A stretch of DNA of 62,133 bases from Chloroflexota bacterium (GTDB lineage Bacteria; Chloroflexota; Dehalococcoidia; JACPQD01): positions 1 to 62,133 of the forward strand of contig JACPQD010000092.1 of assembly GCA_016190665.1 (NCBI GenBank). The letters run 5' to 3'. This document shows positions 33,481 through 40,776 of the stretch, piece by piece; positions within the stretch are counted from its first letter, which is position 1; each line of letters opens with the position of its first letter. The notes beneath the pieces were generated by a model that was not told the DNA's origin, searched no databases, and saw nothing but the letters and a program-made list of their open reading frames with translations. The position numbers and the translations under genes are program-made.

Positions 33481-34107
33481 TCACTGCGCTTCTGGCTTGA
33501 ATGGCGCCCCTGGCGCTCTCAGAGGGTTGGGACCGTTCACATGGCGGTCGAGGTAATCCTTTTCGAGCTTCTCGGCCGGTTGTGTGAGGATGTGGATGAT
33601 CTCGTCTACCGCCTCATCTCCGGCGTTCTGCACTGTTTCCCTCAAGAGCGAGCCGAAAGGATAAGGCATGACGACAATGGGAAGCCAGGGAATCCCTAGA
33701 GCCTTGGCCTGGAGTTGGCCGAGCCGCGAGAACCGTCCGGCAGCGAGCATCGCGGTGGGTATGCCGCGTTTCTCAAACAAGACCGCGTCGTTGAGACTCA
33801 ACGTTGTGCAGCCGCCTCAATCACCCACGCCGGTGACCACCACATCGCAGCGATCAGCCAGTTCGGCGAGTAGAGAGGTCATCGTGCCTTCCACTCTGTG
33901 CGGCGGCTGGCTTTTCCTGATTACCTCGGCGAAGGAGAAGCGTTCCATGAGCTTTGCTTGAATTTCGTCGAGGACCTCCGCCGCGTTGGCTTTCGTGTTG
34001 TCCAGAATGCCAATCACCTTTCCGTTGAGGTCTCCCGGCCGAGGCGCAAGGCTGTGAAGCTGCGGCTTCGGCTCCGAGTAGGGGTCGAGAATTTCTATCT
34101 TTCCCAT
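33481..34107 (-). CDS. UGSC-family selenoprotein with in-frame TGA (Sec97)
   Basis: 208-aa protein read through a TGA at 33819-33817. Upstream of it the frame reads CDVVVTGVGD, then TGA, then GGCTTLSLNDAVLFEKRGIP in the same frame up to a TGA stop at 33481. The family motif is (U/C)-G-(S/G)-C after VGD, so TGA replaces the redox Sec/Cys and U97-G-G-C100 is the likely active site. A hairpin fitting a bacterial SECIS follows (33789-33803). ATG at 34107 (MGKIEILDPYSEPKPQ) is the probable start; GGGGAGG lies 14 nt upstream. Without Sec insertion only the first 96 residues would be made. Function of the family is unknown. Confidence 0.88.
33789..33803 (-). promoter_or_regulatory. Candidate bacterial SECIS element (UGSC gene, split locus)
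   Basis: On the minus strand CGTTGA-GTC-TCAACG forms a perfect 6-bp stem with a 3-nt loop beginning with G. The loop starts 19 nt after the TGA, inside the 16-37 nt window and matching the G-in-first-two-loop-positions rule used for bacterial SECIS prediction. The loop is at the minimum allowed size. Confidence 0.7.
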
Positions 34108-34142
34108 GGCTGCATTCGCTGCCTCCCCAAGTTTAACGTCGA

Positions 34143-34277
34143 TATGCAGGATGAACAGGATGGGGAGTGAGTGATGAATGATGAATGCCACCACACCCGT
34201 CAATCAACAATCGGCAATCACAAATCAGCAATCAGGAATCCCTTTATCCTGTCTATCCTGCTCATCCATGTGAATAG
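34143..34277. repeat. Composite dispersed repeat (CAGGATGAACAGGATG / AATCAGCAATC words)
   Basis: Contains GCAGGATGAACAGGATGG (34146-34163), GATGAATGATGAATGCC (34172-34188), a series of AATC(G/A)GCAATC words (34201-34240) and TATCCTGTCTATCCTGCTCA (34244-34263) followed by TCCATGTGAATAG. The same words, partly in the opposite orientation, fill 47755-47917. The repeat abuts the stop codon of the M24 peptidase gene. Confidence 0.7.
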
Positions 34278-34293
34278 ATCCGGTCTATTCCCG

Positions 34294-35520
34294 CTACTTC
34301 GGATATCGCCTCATTCTGCCCGTAGTCTTGTCCAGCGGATGGATGTCGTCCAGCATCCGCTCGTCGAAGGGATAGGTGCTGTAAACGTCGGGTTCGCCGT
34401 CGGTGACGATGACGTCGTTCTCCAGCCTCATGCCGCCGACGCCTACAATGCCGGCATACGGCTCGATGTTGATGACCATGCCGGCCTGGAGCGGCATGGT
34501 GAAGTCGGGAGTGAAGCCGGAGAGCCAGGGAGCCTCCCAGGGGTTTATCCCGGCGCCGTGGCCGCCGCACAATCCAGGCCCATGCTCACACTGCTCAGCC
34601 TTCCAGACATCGTAGTTTGTCTTGCCGACCCGGCAGTTGTCGCAGCCGCCAAAGACGCCGTTGTAACATTCCTGATGAAGGGCCTTCTGCTCCTTGGTGG
34701 GCATCATGTTGCCGCAGATATAGGTGCGGGTGAAGTCGCCCCAGTAACCGTTGAAGCAGGCGCCGATGTCCAAAGCCACCAGGTCGCCTTCTCGAATGAC
34801 CCGGTCAGAAGTCAGCCGGCGGTAAGGCGCCAGATAGGGTCCGGAACACACGATGTTGGCGCACTGGCTCCATTCGCTTCCGAGGGCGGTGAAGGTACGC
34901 CAGGCTTCGGCAAGCATCTCGCACTCCTTGACGCCCGGCCTCATGATCCGCAAAGCAGCGTCCATGCCCGCCTCGGTAATCATGTTGGCCGCTTTCAGGC
35001 ACTCCAGCTCGTCAGAGGTTTTCAGCAGCTTTGCTTGACCCAAGACCGCGTTTCCATCCACGAACTGCGTTTTGGGGAAGGCCTTCTGGAGTGACTCGAG
35101 CATGTCGATAGTGGTTATGTCCACGCCTATCTTCCCCTCGACCAGATTCCCAATGGAAGCCGTCACCCGCTCGGCCCAGGCCTTCACGCCGTCCGCCGAT
35201 CGGATAACCGACCCCGGCTGGATCGTCCCCTTGGGCATCCAGGGCATCCGGTGAGCGGCGGCGATGTGGTCCATCGTATAGAGGAGGGGGTCGCCCCCCC
35301 TGGGAAGAACAGCGATGCCGAATCCCAGAGGTGTGGCCGTGGGCCTCCCGTGCGACCGGAAGGAGGTCAGGTATCTGACGTCCTCACCTTTGAAAACGAA
35401 CAGAGCATTGACATCGGACTCAGCGAGGGCATCCTTGGCCTTCTGAAGCCTCTCGCGTCGCATCCGGTCGTAGTTGATGCGCTCCTCCCAGTCCACTCCC
35501 ATGAAGCCGAACTCGGTCAT
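34294..35520 (-). CDS. M24-family metallopeptidase (Xaa-Pro peptidase-like)
   Basis: 408 aa with the creatinase/prolidase layout. The N-terminal domain contains ALFVFKGEDVRYLTSFRSHG; the C-terminal pita-bread domain has the metal ligands in ALDIGACFNGYWGDFTRTY (two Asp), GGHGAGINPWEAP (His), INIEPYAG (Glu) and RLENDVIV (Glu). GGAGGAAGCA just upstream fixes the ATG at 35520; the frame upstream of this runs antisense through the glycosyltransferase gene. An insert with HQECYNGVFGGCDNCRVGK carries three Cys. It may act as dipeptidase or as a related C-N hydrolase; it precedes the UGSC pair. Confidence 0.88.
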   Translation of the reverse strand: MTEFGFMGVDWEERINYDRMRRERLQKAKDALAESDVNALFVFKGEDVRYLTSFRSHGRPTATPLGFGIAVLPRGGDPLLYTMDHIAAAHRMPWMPKGTIQPGSVIRSADGVKAWAERVTASIGNLVEGKIGVDITTIDMLESLQKAFPKTQFVDGNAVLGQAKLLKTSDELECLKAANMITEAGMDAALRIMRPGVKECEMLAEAWRTFTALGSEWSQCANIVCSGPYLAPYRRLTSDRVIREGDLVALDIGACFNGYWGDFTRTYICGNMMPTKEQKALHQECYNGVFGGCDNCRVGKTNYDVWKAEQCEHGPGLCGGHGAGINPWEAPWLSGFTPDFTMPLQAGMVINIEPYAGIVGVGGMRLENDVIVTDGEPDVYSTYPFDERMLDDIHPLDKTTGRMRRYPK

Positions 35521-35609
35521 TGCTTCCTCCGTGACAATAGTCTGCTCCCATTGAAATCCGGCGTCAATATACAGCGCCGTGCGGAACATGTCAACACAAG
35601 TAGGCCTTC

Positions 35610-36680
35610 TTACGTCCTGCCCAGCAGCGCCTCCGCAGCTTCTATCACATCTGCTACCTGGATCGCATCCAGGGCCCGGCAGCGGCGGCAGAAGCTGCGT
35701 TGCCAGAAGGCGGTGCTCCCCAGGAAGTGAAAGCACGGGGCGCAGGGGACCTCCTTGTGCACTATCACATGCGGCACGCCAAAAGGGTGAAAGTTGTGGG
35801 TGTTCGAGGGGCCGTAGATGCCCACCACCGGCGTCTTCACTGCCGCCGCCATGTGCAGGGGACTGGAGTCGTTGCCCACAAAGAGACGGCACCTCTCGAT
35901 CAGGGCGGCGGTCTGCTTCAGGCTGGTCTGGCCAGCCCCGTTGAGGCAGTTATGGGTCATGGAGCCAGCTACCTCCCGCGCTAGCGAACTCTCGTTGCCG
36001 CCGCCCAGAATGAGGACTTTTGCGTCAAGCTTTCGCACCAGATCATTCCCCACCTGCGCGAACCCATCTTTGTTCCAGCGCTTCTTCCCGTACCATCCCT
36101 CGCCGCCCGGATGCACCGCAATGACCGTTTCGTCCTCCCGGACGCCTCGCTCGGCAAGATATCGCTGAGCGAAGGCACGGTCCGCCGGGGTGAGGTTCAA
36201 GTGGAGCTGGGGGTCGTCCACCTCTATGCCCAGGGGCTCGATGGCGCGCAGGTAGTGGAAAAGGGCGTGGGTCCTGCCCCAGGTCTCGCGGTGGGATACC
36301 AGCCACCAGAAGTCCGGCAACTGGAGTTTGACCCGCCGCGGCGCCCCGGCGACTACCCTGCTCAGGAAGAAGCTGAAGGTGCTGAAGTCAACCGCGAGAT
36401 CGAAACGGCGCTGCCTTATGCTCCAGAAGAGCCGCGCCAGTTCGAAGGGATGGCGCCGCTGTTCCCAGGTGAGGTGCACCAGCAGCTCATCGAGGTCCGG
36501 ATTGTCCTCCAGGATGCCTTTGTTGGTGGGAAAGACGATGGCGGAGATGTGCGCCGTCGGGTATTTCTGCCTCAGACCATGCAAGGCCGGCGTGGCAAAG
36601 AGAGTATCCCCAATGGGCGAGAGGATAGTAACGAGGATTCGCGAATGTTCGCCGTCGGCGTGGCAGCAAGCAGGGGTCAG
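35610..36680 (-). CDS. Glycosyltransferase family 9 (heptosyltransferase-like)
   Basis: Transfers a sugar from an ADP-heptose-like donor in glycan assembly. Conserved GT9 features: ILVTILSPIGDTLFATPALH near the N-terminus, VIAVHPGGEGWYGKKRW, LILGGGNES, and CRLFVGNDSSPLHMAAAVKT with GIYGPSN. Homology begins upstream of the first standard start (TTG at 36584), yet no in-frame ATG, GTG or TTG exists between there and the upstream region. CTG at 36680 has AGGGGG about 7 nt upstream and is given here as the tentative start; a disrupted start or sequence error is the alternative. C-terminal Cys cluster CAPC and CRRCR is unusual. Confidence 0.8.
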   Translation of the reverse strand: MTPACCHADGEHSRILVTILSPIGDTLFATPALHGLRQKYPTAHISAIVFPTNKGILEDNPDLDELLVHLTWEQRRHPFELARLFWSIRQRRFDLAVDFSTFSFFLSRVVAGAPRRVKLQLPDFWWLVSHRETWGRTHALFHYLRAIEPLGIEVDDPQLHLNLTPADRAFAQRYLAERGVREDETVIAVHPGGEGWYGKKRWNKDGFAQVGNDLVRKLDAKVLILGGGNESSLAREVAGSMTHNCLNGAGQTSLKQTAALIERCRLFVGNDSSPLHMAAAVKTPVVGIYGPSNTHNFHPFGVPHVIVHKEVPCAPCFHFLGSTAFWQRSFCRRCRALDAIQVADVIEAAEALLGRT

Positions 36681-36690
36681 TTCGCACCCC

Positions 36691-38112
36691 CTAGACCAGC
36701 CGTGACCGCCTGGATCTCTTCTCGCGCGTCTTGAACCGCTCCGCTGGCCTGGTGCAGCTCCGGTAATCCGGCGCCCGAATCTGGAGAGGAATGCTCAGCC
36801 TTACATCCGCCATGCGGGAACTCAATCGGCTGTCGATGTCCTCCAGGGCGCGATTGGTCGTGATGACGGTGGGCAGCCTCCCGTTGTAGCGGTGGTTTAT
36901 GATCTGGTAGAGTTTCTCCTGGGCCCAGGGCGTGCTGGTTTCCGTCCCCAGGTCATCAAGAATGAGGAGCGGCGTCCCTTTGACGCGCTCGAACAGCTCA
37001 TCGTAGTTCACCTTGCTATCGGGGCTGAAGGTGTAGCGAAGGTGGTCCAGAAGCTCGGGCACGACCATAAAGATGGCCGACTGGCCTGCCTTCAATCGCT
37101 GGTTGGCGATGGCTGCCGCCAAATGGGTCTTCCCGCTGCCGATGTCACCCAGCAGGATGAGCCAGCCCTCGGGGGCATCGGCGAAGGCGCGAGCATTCTG
37201 GAAAGCGTTGACAAGCGTATGCTGCTGCTCCGGCGTGGCTTGTAAGCCGCTCACGTCGAAGGACTCGAAAGTCATATTCTTGAGCAGCTCCATGCCCATA
37301 CTTCCCACTTGGTGGAAGCCGGAGGGCTGTCCCTCCGTCACAACAACCACTTGCGAGAGCCCGGGGTCGGCGAGGCGCGTGCGCAGGCGCTCCTCCATCG
37401 AATCGAGCGTATGGTTGGTGGTGAAGACAGTGGGCGTTCGCCCATTATAGCGATGATTGATGATCTGAAAGAGCTTCTCCTGGGCCCAGGCGGTGCTGCT
37501 CTGCGTCCCCAGATCGTCAAGGACCAGGAGAGGCGCACCGCGCACCTGTTCGAAGAGCTCATCGTAGTTCATTTCGCTGGTCGGGCTGTAAGTGGAGCGA
37601 AGGTGGTCGAGGAGGTCCGGCGTAACGGTGAAGAAGACGGGCTGACCCATCTGCAAGCGATGGTTCGCAATGGCCGCCGCCAGGTGAGTCTTCCCGCAGC
37701 CGCTCACGCCAGTGAGCACCAGCCAACCTTCGGGGTTGTCGGCGAAGGCCCGGGCGATTCCCAGGGCATGGGCGAAGCGCTCCTGGTTCGCCGGGGCAAG
37801 GTTCCGACCACGCGGCATTACTGTATCGAAGGTCAGGCGGGTGAGGGGACCCAGATTGCTATAGCGCTGGAGCCTGGACAGCCGGGTCTGCTCAAGCTCA
37901 AGCTCTCCGCAGCGGCAGAGGAGCGCCCTGCCAAAATCGGGGTGCTCCAGGGGCACATCCGCCCGGACAAAGCCCACGCCCTGACACAGCGGGCAGATAT
38001 ATTTGCTGGGCTCGTCTTCTCCCACGCTACCGTTTGATGAGGTGGGCGTATTTGCCTTTGAAGTAGTAGTTAGGGTCCTGTCTAGATTGAGAATCTCTCC
38101 CAGGCTTTCCAC
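36691..38112 (-). CDS. DnaC/IstB-like helicase loader with two AAA+ domains
   Basis: 473 aa. Residues 40-68 hold four Cys (CPLC ... CRC), a likely zinc site. Two AAA+ domains of the DnaC/DnaI type follow in tandem: Walker A at 135-142 (GVSGCGKT) with Walker B LLVLDDLG at 195-202, and Walker A at 322-329 (GDIGSGKT) with Walker B LLILDDLG at 382-389. Each is preceded by ARAFAD(N/A)PEGWL and followed by WAQEKL(F/Y)QIINHRYNGR, so one arose by internal duplication. Standard loaders have one such domain. GTG at 38112 has a strong GGGAGGG site, giving an 86-nt overlap with the upstream dnaD-like gene. It follows dnaB, its expected client. Confidence 0.87.
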   Translation of the reverse strand: MESLGEILNLDRTLTTTSKANTPTSSNGSVGEDEPSKYICPLCQGVGFVRADVPLEHPDFGRALLCRCGELELEQTRLSRLQRYSNLGPLTRLTFDTVMPRGRNLAPANQERFAHALGIARAFADNPEGWLVLTGVSGCGKTHLAAAIANHRLQMGQPVFFTVTPDLLDHLRSTYSPTSEMNYDELFEQVRGAPLLVLDDLGTQSSTAWAQEKLFQIINHRYNGRTPTVFTTNHTLDSMEERLRTRLADPGLSQVVVVTEGQPSGFHQVGSMGMELLKNMTFESFDVSGLQATPEQQHTLVNAFQNARAFADAPEGWLILLGDIGSGKTHLAAAIANQRLKAGQSAIFMVVPELLDHLRYTFSPDSKVNYDELFERVKGTPLLILDDLGTETSTPWAQEKLYQIINHRYNGRLPTVITTNRALEDIDSRLSSRMADVRLSIPLQIRAPDYRSCTRPAERFKTREKRSRRSRLV

Positions 38113-38707
38113 TTCTGCCCTCCCTGGCCCATCGTTCCAGAATACGGGCGATATAGCGCCAACTCCTTTTGTTGAGCTCCACGGCTTCCCGGAAGGCGTC
38201 CTCTATCCAGGCGGCGGGATAAAGCTGGTCCGCCTCTTTCAGCTCGTCAGCCACCATAGGGGTCAGCAAACCGATATTCTTTTCGTACAGCGCGAAGATG
38301 GTGGGGATGTCTTTCCTCGGCTCTACCGGCGTCCCGGCGACGATTCTGCCCAGGGGCAGCTCTCCCGCCTGTATCCGGGCCACAGCGTACCTGTCTGACT
38401 CGGTATTCAGAAAGTACAAATCCTCTCGCTTGCCCTTGACCTCCAGCGGCAGGTGGAGCAGCGTCCCGCGCCGCACCGCGGCCTCCAGGCCTTCTGGCAG
38501 CCCATCGCTGGCGGCCGCCCTGTCCGCTGCCAGCTCTCGATAGGCGACAAAGAGGGGATAGCCGCGCCTTTGCGCCCGCAAACGCAGGAACTGGAGGGTG
38601 GCTTTCAGCTCCGCCAGATCCTCGATACGCGGCAGCAGGTCGCTGAGGAAGAGAGTCGGCACGGGCGTGACTCGAGTTCTTGGAGGGAAACCGGAAAAGC
38701 CGGTCAT
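38027..38707 (-). CDS. DnaD-like replication initiation protein
   Basis: 226 aa. An N-terminal winged-helix-like region (FLSDLLPRIEDLAELKATLQ, FLRLRAQRRGYPLFVAYREL) is followed by a DnaD domain (IPTIFALYEKNIGLLTPMVA, ADQLYPAAWIEDAFREAVEL, NKRSWRYIARILERWAREG) and a final YYFKGKYAHLIKR. DnaD proteins help load the replicative helicase in Firmicutes and relatives. It overlaps dnaB by 4 nt and the tandem-AAA loader by 86 nt, so helicase, DnaD-like protein and loader are one translational unit. Confidence 0.85.
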   Translation of the reverse strand: MTGFSGFPPRTRVTPVPTLFLSDLLPRIEDLAELKATLQFLRLRAQRRGYPLFVAYRELAADRAAASDGLPEGLEAAVRRGTLLHLPLEVKGKREDLYFLNTESDRYAVARIQAGELPLGRIVAGTPVEPRKDIPTIFALYEKNIGLLTPMVADELKEADQLYPAAWIEDAFREAVELNKRSWRYIARILERWAREGRSGKPGRDSQSRQDPNYYFKGKYAHLIKR

Positions 38708-40086
38708 GCGTTCACCCGTCTCTCAGCAATGGCCTGGGGCGCCATACTATCAAACCGAGCTGTCCTGTTTCTGAAGACCAATTGCAGGCGACCGGTGGGG
38801 CCGTTTCTGTGCTTGGCGATAATTATCTCAGCGATGCCCTCGGGGTATTTCTGCGTAGGGTTCTGCTTCTCCCATTGTTCCCTGGTGAAGTAGACGTCCT
38901 CGCGGTAGATGAACATGACCACATCGGCATCTTGTTCGATGCTCCCACTCTGTCTCAAGTCGGAGAGCACGGGCCGGTGGTCGGGACGTATTTCCGCCGC
39001 CCGGCTGAGCTGGGAGATAGCGATCACGGGCACATCCAGGTCCCGCGCGAGAACCTTGATGGACCGGGATATTTCGCTCATCTCCTGTACCTGGTCCTCG
39101 GTGCGGCGGCTGCTGCGCATGAGTTGCAGGTAGTCAACGATTATGAGATCGACGCCTTTCTCGAGGGCCAGGCGACGCGCTTTGGCGCGCATATCGGTGT
39201 CCCTCAGGACGGCCGAATCATCGATAAAGATGGCGGCCTCGGAGAGGGCGCCCATAGCTTTCATTATGGCGTCGCGCTGCTCGTCGTTGAGCTGGTCAAG
39301 TCGCAGCCGCTGCGCATCTACGCCGGCCTCTCGGGAGAGGAAACGATGGGCCAACTCCATTTTCGACATTTCCAGGCTGAAGATGGCCACGCGGGCGCCG
39401 TGGTCCAGGGCGGCGTTGCGGGCGATGTTCAGCGCCAGGCTCGTTTTCCCCAGGCTGGGCCGGGCGGCCAGGACTACCATGTCAGCGCGTTGCAGCCCGC
39501 CCAGAATCTTGTCCATATCGACGAATCCGGTAGGTATGCTGATGAGATTGCCCTCGGTGGGTGTGGGCGAGAAGCTGCTTTCCTCGAAGTACTGGTCGAT
39601 GACGTCGCGGATGGGCACGAAGTCCCGGGGCGCATCGGAGCGTCTCAGCCGAAAGAGGACATCCTCGGCCTTGGAGAGGGACTCATCGAGGTCGGGTCCC
39701 GCCTCATAGCCGATGGCGGCGATCTGGCCTGCGGCGCTGATAAGGCGGCGCATCATGCTCAGGCGGTGAACGATGCGACCGTAATACTCGATGTGGATGG
39801 ACGGCGGGACGATGGACACCAGATGGCTGAGATAGACGGGTCCGCCGGCTGCCTCCAGCCTCTCCTGGCGGGAAAGCTCGTGCGCCACGGTGATCTCGTT
39901 CGCAGCCTCTCCTCTGTTGAAAAGGTTTAAACAGGCCTCGTAAGCCCACTGGTTCTTCTCCCGGTAGAAGTCCTCGGGATTGAGGAAGTTGGCCACCTTG
40001 AGGATAGCCTCCTCATCTACCAGGATGGAGCCGATCACCGCCTCTTCAGCGGAGGTGTCATTGGGGGGAAGTCTCTCCGGAAGCAC
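38704..40086 (-). CDS. dnaB: Replicative DNA helicase DnaB
   Basis: 460 aa hexameric helicase of the replication fork. N-terminal domain starts PPNDTSAEEAVIGSILVDEE; the RecA-like core has GFVDMDKILGGLQRADMVVL, Walker A ARPSLGKTSLALNIA, FSLEMSKMELAHRFLS, DLIIVDYLQLM (Walker B) and LSDLRQSGSIEQDADVVMFI with the Arg finger region, ending in KHRNGPTG. It follows rplI by 2 nt, a common bacterial pairing, and overlaps the dnaD-like gene by 4 nt. Confidence 0.97.
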   Translation of the reverse strand: MLPERLPPNDTSAEEAVIGSILVDEEAILKVANFLNPEDFYREKNQWAYEACLNLFNRGEAANEITVAHELSRQERLEAAGGPVYLSHLVSIVPPSIHIEYYGRIVHRLSMMRRLISAAGQIAAIGYEAGPDLDESLSKAEDVLFRLRRSDAPRDFVPIRDVIDQYFEESSFSPTPTEGNLISIPTGFVDMDKILGGLQRADMVVLAARPSLGKTSLALNIARNAALDHGARVAIFSLEMSKMELAHRFLSREAGVDAQRLRLDQLNDEQRDAIMKAMGALSEAAIFIDDSAVLRDTDMRAKARRLALEKGVDLIIVDYLQLMRSSRRTEDQVQEMSEISRSIKVLARDLDVPVIAISQLSRAAEIRPDHRPVLSDLRQSGSIEQDADVVMFIYREDVYFTREQWEKQNPTQKYPEGIAEIIIAKHRNGPTGRLQLVFRNRTARFDSMAPQAIAERRVNA

Positions 40087-40088
40087 GG

Positions 40089-40556
40089 CTAGTCCTTAGT
40101 CTCCTCCGCCTCTTCCTTCTCCAGTGTTACCTTGACCCTGGGTGTTAGCTTGCCGCCGAGCTTAATCGGGACTTCGTAGGTCCCGAGCGTGCGCAGCGGC
40201 TCCTCTAGCTCCACCTTGTGCTTGTCGACCTCATGGCCGGTCTGCTTCTGTATTGCTTCCGCGATCATCGCGCTGGTCACGGAGCCGTAGAGCCGGCCCC
40301 TGGCGCCCACACGCACCTTGAAGCTGAGTGGCAGGTCCTTCAGGGAGTCCGCCAGACTCTCCAGTTGTGTTCTGACGCGGTCCTGGCGGTGCGCACTGGC
40401 AACGCGGTTAAGCTCCAGTCCCTTCAGAGTCGGTGCGGTGGCGACCATAGCCAGCTTCTGCGGGATCAGGTAGTTGCGTCCAAAGCCGTCAGCCACCTCC
40501 TTAACATCGCCAGCCCTGGCGACATTGGCTACATCTTTCAAAAAGACAACCTTCAT
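40089..40556 (-). CDS. rplI: 50S ribosomal protein L9
   Basis: Binds 23S rRNA domain V. 155 aa: signature MKVVFLKDVANVARAGDVKE, VADGFGRNYLIPQKLA, a long connecting helix, and a C-terminal domain with GRLYGSVTSAMIAEAIQKQ. AGGAGG lies 5 nt upstream of the ATG. A promoter at 40627-40655 drives the operon rplI-dnaB-dnaD-loader. Confidence 0.97.
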   Translation of the reverse strand: MKVVFLKDVANVARAGDVKEVADGFGRNYLIPQKLAMVATAPTLKGLELNRVASAHRQDRVRTQLESLADSLKDLPLSFKVRVGARGRLYGSVTSAMIAEAIQKQTGHEVDKHKVELEEPLRTLGTYEVPIKLGGKLTPRVKVTLEKEEAEETKD

Positions 40557-40626
40557 ACAAACCTCCTGAGATGCCCAACGGAATCGGGGCGGACGCCCTC
40601 ATCGTGGGAGCGCAGCAGCATAGCAC

Positions 40627-40655
40627 ATTATAACCGACGGCGAGGTCTTAGACAA
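40627..40655 (-). promoter_or_regulatory. Sigma-70-type promoter for rplI-dnaB operon
   Basis: On the minus strand TTGTCT (40655-40650) and a consensus TATAAT (40632-40627) are spaced by 17 nt, about 70 nt before the rplI start. Confidence 0.65.
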
Positions 40656-40776
40656 AATCCGTGGCGGGCGTGGGCGGCCGGCTTTGTGTTGGCGGCAAGA
40701 TCGTCATTTATGTGAACTGAATTTTCTCCCTTCCTGTGGTAGAATAGTTCTATTGCGCCGCCTGAAGGGAGAGGGT

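Noticed and set aside
33817..33819. TGA as a simple nonsense mutation (pseudogene)
   Set aside because: The TGA falls on the one column where the family uses Sec or Cys, the downstream frame is intact, a SECIS-like hairpin follows, and the same occurs independently at 61695-61697.
34186..34203. N-terminal extension of the first UGSC protein (to 34203)
   Set aside because: The added residues are translated from dispersed repeat words; family-like sequence begins at ATG 34107.
35521..35892. Long upstream frame of the M24 peptidase gene
   Set aside because: It is antisense to the glycosyltransferase gene and the strong ribosome site is at 35520.
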